A DNA stretch of 64,000 nucleotides, taken from NCBI RefSeq assembly GCF_052056915.1, contig NZ_CP195119.1, forward strand, positions 1,364,001 to 1,428,000. The letters run 5' to 3'. Source of the stretch: MTP4 sp052056915. Lineage in GTDB: Archaea; Halobacteriota; Methanosarcinia; Methanosarcinales; Methanosarcinaceae. The position numbers and the translations under genes are program-made. A model generated the notes under the pieces. That model saw only the letters and a list, made by a program, of their open reading frames with translations. It ran no database searches and was not told where the DNA came from. This document shows, piece after piece, positions 62,833-64,000 of the stretch (its first letter is position 1; each line of letters starts with the position of its first letter).

Positions 62833-63522
62833 ATGAAATACAGGGATTTTGTCCGCTCCCTGTTAGGTCCTTTTTCAAAAGTCCCTCCGCTTCCCTTTAA
62901 AGAACATGCCAGAAAGGGGGTACTTGCAGCCGGGAAATTGAAAGAAGGAGTGGAAGCATACTGTTCAGGGAACATGGAGCTTGTGGAACTTAAAAGTTCC
63001 GAGGCTGACCTGATAGAGACAGAAGCCGATGCCATAAAGCATGAGATCCGGAAAAGTCTTCCGTCTTCCATGCTACTGCCGGTAGACGCAAAAGACCTTC
63101 TCTTTTTTTTAAACCAGCAGGACGAAATCCTGAACAGCGCCCAGAGTGCCGCTTACTGGCTGACCCTCCGGGCCGATTCCCTCCCTGAAGACATGAAAAC
63201 GGGTTTCCTCAGGCTTTCAGGAGCTACTCTTGAGACTGTCAGGGTCTACGAAGAGCTTGTATCCAGTTTCTACGATATCTTCAAAAATCCGGATAAAAAT
63301 AAAATCAGGCAAACCCTGGCTCTTGTCCCCCAGGTAGAAAAACTGGAACATGAGGTGGACCTTATAGAGAGCGAACTTTTGAAAAAGATCTTCGCAAACG
63401 AAAAGATCTTCGGAGGAGCCGGGATCTGCCACCTGACTTTTCTCGTGGAGAAAATCGGCGATGTTGCGGACAGAGCCGCAATAGCCGCTGACAGCCTGAG
63501 GACAATGCTTTTCAGGCGGTAA
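62833..63522 (+). CDS. DUF47/TIGR00153 PhoU-related protein
   Basis: A 229-residue all-helical protein: PFSKVPPLPFKEHARKGVLAAGKLKEGVEAY, DLIETEADAIKHEIRKSLP and HLTFLVEKIGDVADRAAIAADSLRTML. This matches the DUF47 family, usually paired with a Pit-type phosphate transporter and thought to regulate phosphate uptake. The E/D-x-x-A-D-x-x-x-H metal-binding pattern is intact. No pit gene is seen before the window end. Ribosome site GGAG before the ATG. Confidence 0.88.
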   Translation: MKYRDFVRSLLGPFSKVPPLPFKEHARKGVLAAGKLKEGVEAYCSGNMELVELKSSEADLIETEADAIKHEIRKSLPSSMLLPVDAKDLLFFLNQQDEILNSAQSAAYWLTLRADSLPEDMKTGFLRLSGATLETVRVYEELVSSFYDIFKNPDKNKIRQTLALVPQVEKLEHEVDLIESELLKKIFANEKIFGGAGICHLTFLVEKIGDVADRAAIAADSLRTMLFRR

Positions 63523-64000
63523 AACTCCAAAAGGCGGGAATAATAAGTCTGAACCCTAAAAATACCTGCGAAACCATTGAAATGTCACTAAACCCCCTGA
63601 AATACCGATATATTGATATTCAGGGGATTACTATCTAAAAGGGGGATTTTATAATCGAATTTTTTTCAGGCATTAATTGAGATCTTAGGCTTTGGGACAG
63701 AGAATAATGGGATAGAGGTCAAACATAATTAACAAAATAATTTCATTTAACATGACCTCATTTAACAAAACAATTCCATTTAAAATATGATTTCAGTTGA
63801 CAACAGAATTTCATTAAAAAAATGAGTTCAGTTGACAATATAATTTCATTAGCGACCAGTATTCATGAGACTATTCGGGGTCAGTACTCATAATCATTCA
63901 TAACCATTATCCAAAAACCTAATAGTATAAACCTTGGACATCCAGAAATAGAAGACTGGATCGAATCATCTGTGTGAAATTGGGGGGAGTTGGAACGGAC
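63523..64000. other. 478-bp right-hand end without a gene
   Basis: Repeats of the type ATTTCATTTAACA and TTCAGTTGACAA occur several times between 63730 and 63850. Nothing else recognised; the window ends before the next gene. Confidence 0.5.

Noticed and set aside
1..64000. tRNA or rRNA genes
   Set aside because: I looked through the spacers for cloverleaf patterns and conserved tRNA elements and saw none; a covariance-model scan would settle this.

Overview
The window looks like the chromosome of a methanogenic archaeon of the Methanosarcina group. Evidence: archaeal-type genes (archaeal ATP-dependent DNA ligase, EngB-like GTPase, ThiI without a rhodanese domain, DUF2551, a DUF47 PhoU-like protein, a PGF-CTERM surface protein, a phasin-like coiled coil), G-rich Shine-Dalgarno sites close to GGAGGTGA, long AT-rich intergenic spaces full of short tandem repeats, and secreted TPR giants. 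The genus assignment is inference from gene content and style; no 16S gene is present.

Layout. 1-5.6 kb: the 5' part of argH (minus), a methyltransferase, then a three-gene cassette (membrane protein, nucleoside deoxyribosyltransferase-like protein, TPR protein with 11 nearly identical 40-residue repeats). 5.7-12.5 kb: a UbiB/ABC1 kinase-like protein, three small CxxC heavy-metal-associated domain proteins, a CopA copper ATPase, a small membrane protein and a phasin-like protein. 12.6-16.3 kb: an acidic lipoprotein plus Asp-rich secreted coiled-coil protein (minus), and a membrane-anchored winged-helix protein. 15.8-20.9 kb: ACT-domain protein plus homoserine dehydrogenase, DNA ligase, then DHH phosphoesterase plus EngB-like GTPase (minus). 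21.4-26 kb: PGF-CTERM surface protein, NIF3-like protein, small proteins, HD phosphohydrolase. 26.8-34.5 kb: two tandem paralogous secreted TPR proteins (1105 and 1198 aa). 35-38 kb: a 59-residue membrane protein missed by a 60-residue cutoff, thiI, and a small membrane protein.

39-60 kb is a mosaic, AT-richer surface-polysaccharide island: deacetylase, DUF354 glycosyltransferase-like protein, nucleotide-sugar dehydrogenase, DUF362 ferredoxin, two hexapeptide acyltransferases, a Wzx-like flippase and a GT-C/Wzy-like membrane protein. It is interrupted by transposase remnants, IS200/605-like hairpins and direct repeats. Inside it lies the most unusual part: an acyl carrier protein, an AMP-forming acyl ligase, a PP-loop N-acetyl-sugar-amidotransferase-like enzyme, a NadE-like ligase and a FabG-type reductase (52.3-57.2 kb, minus), with an Sfp-type phosphopantetheinyl transferase 1.4 kb upstream (58.7-59.4 kb). 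Archaea normally lack ACP-dependent chemistry, so this looks like an imported carrier-protein pathway, probably making acyl or amide/amidine decorations for a surface sugar (inference). A ~205-bp direct repeat flanks the ACP-FabG block.

60.8-63.5 kb returns to core-like genes: DUF2551, UppS (makes the polyprenyl carrier that the polysaccharide genes would need) and a DUF47 PhoU-like protein preceded by a possible 26-residue leader peptide.

Three themes recur: 3' ends of genes that are tandemly duplicated (HMA gene, engB, acyltransferase, nadE); small genes whose best Shine-Dalgarno-placed start codon is CTG, ATT or ATC; and many short tandem repeats between genes. All functions below are read from sequence motifs; no database search was run.
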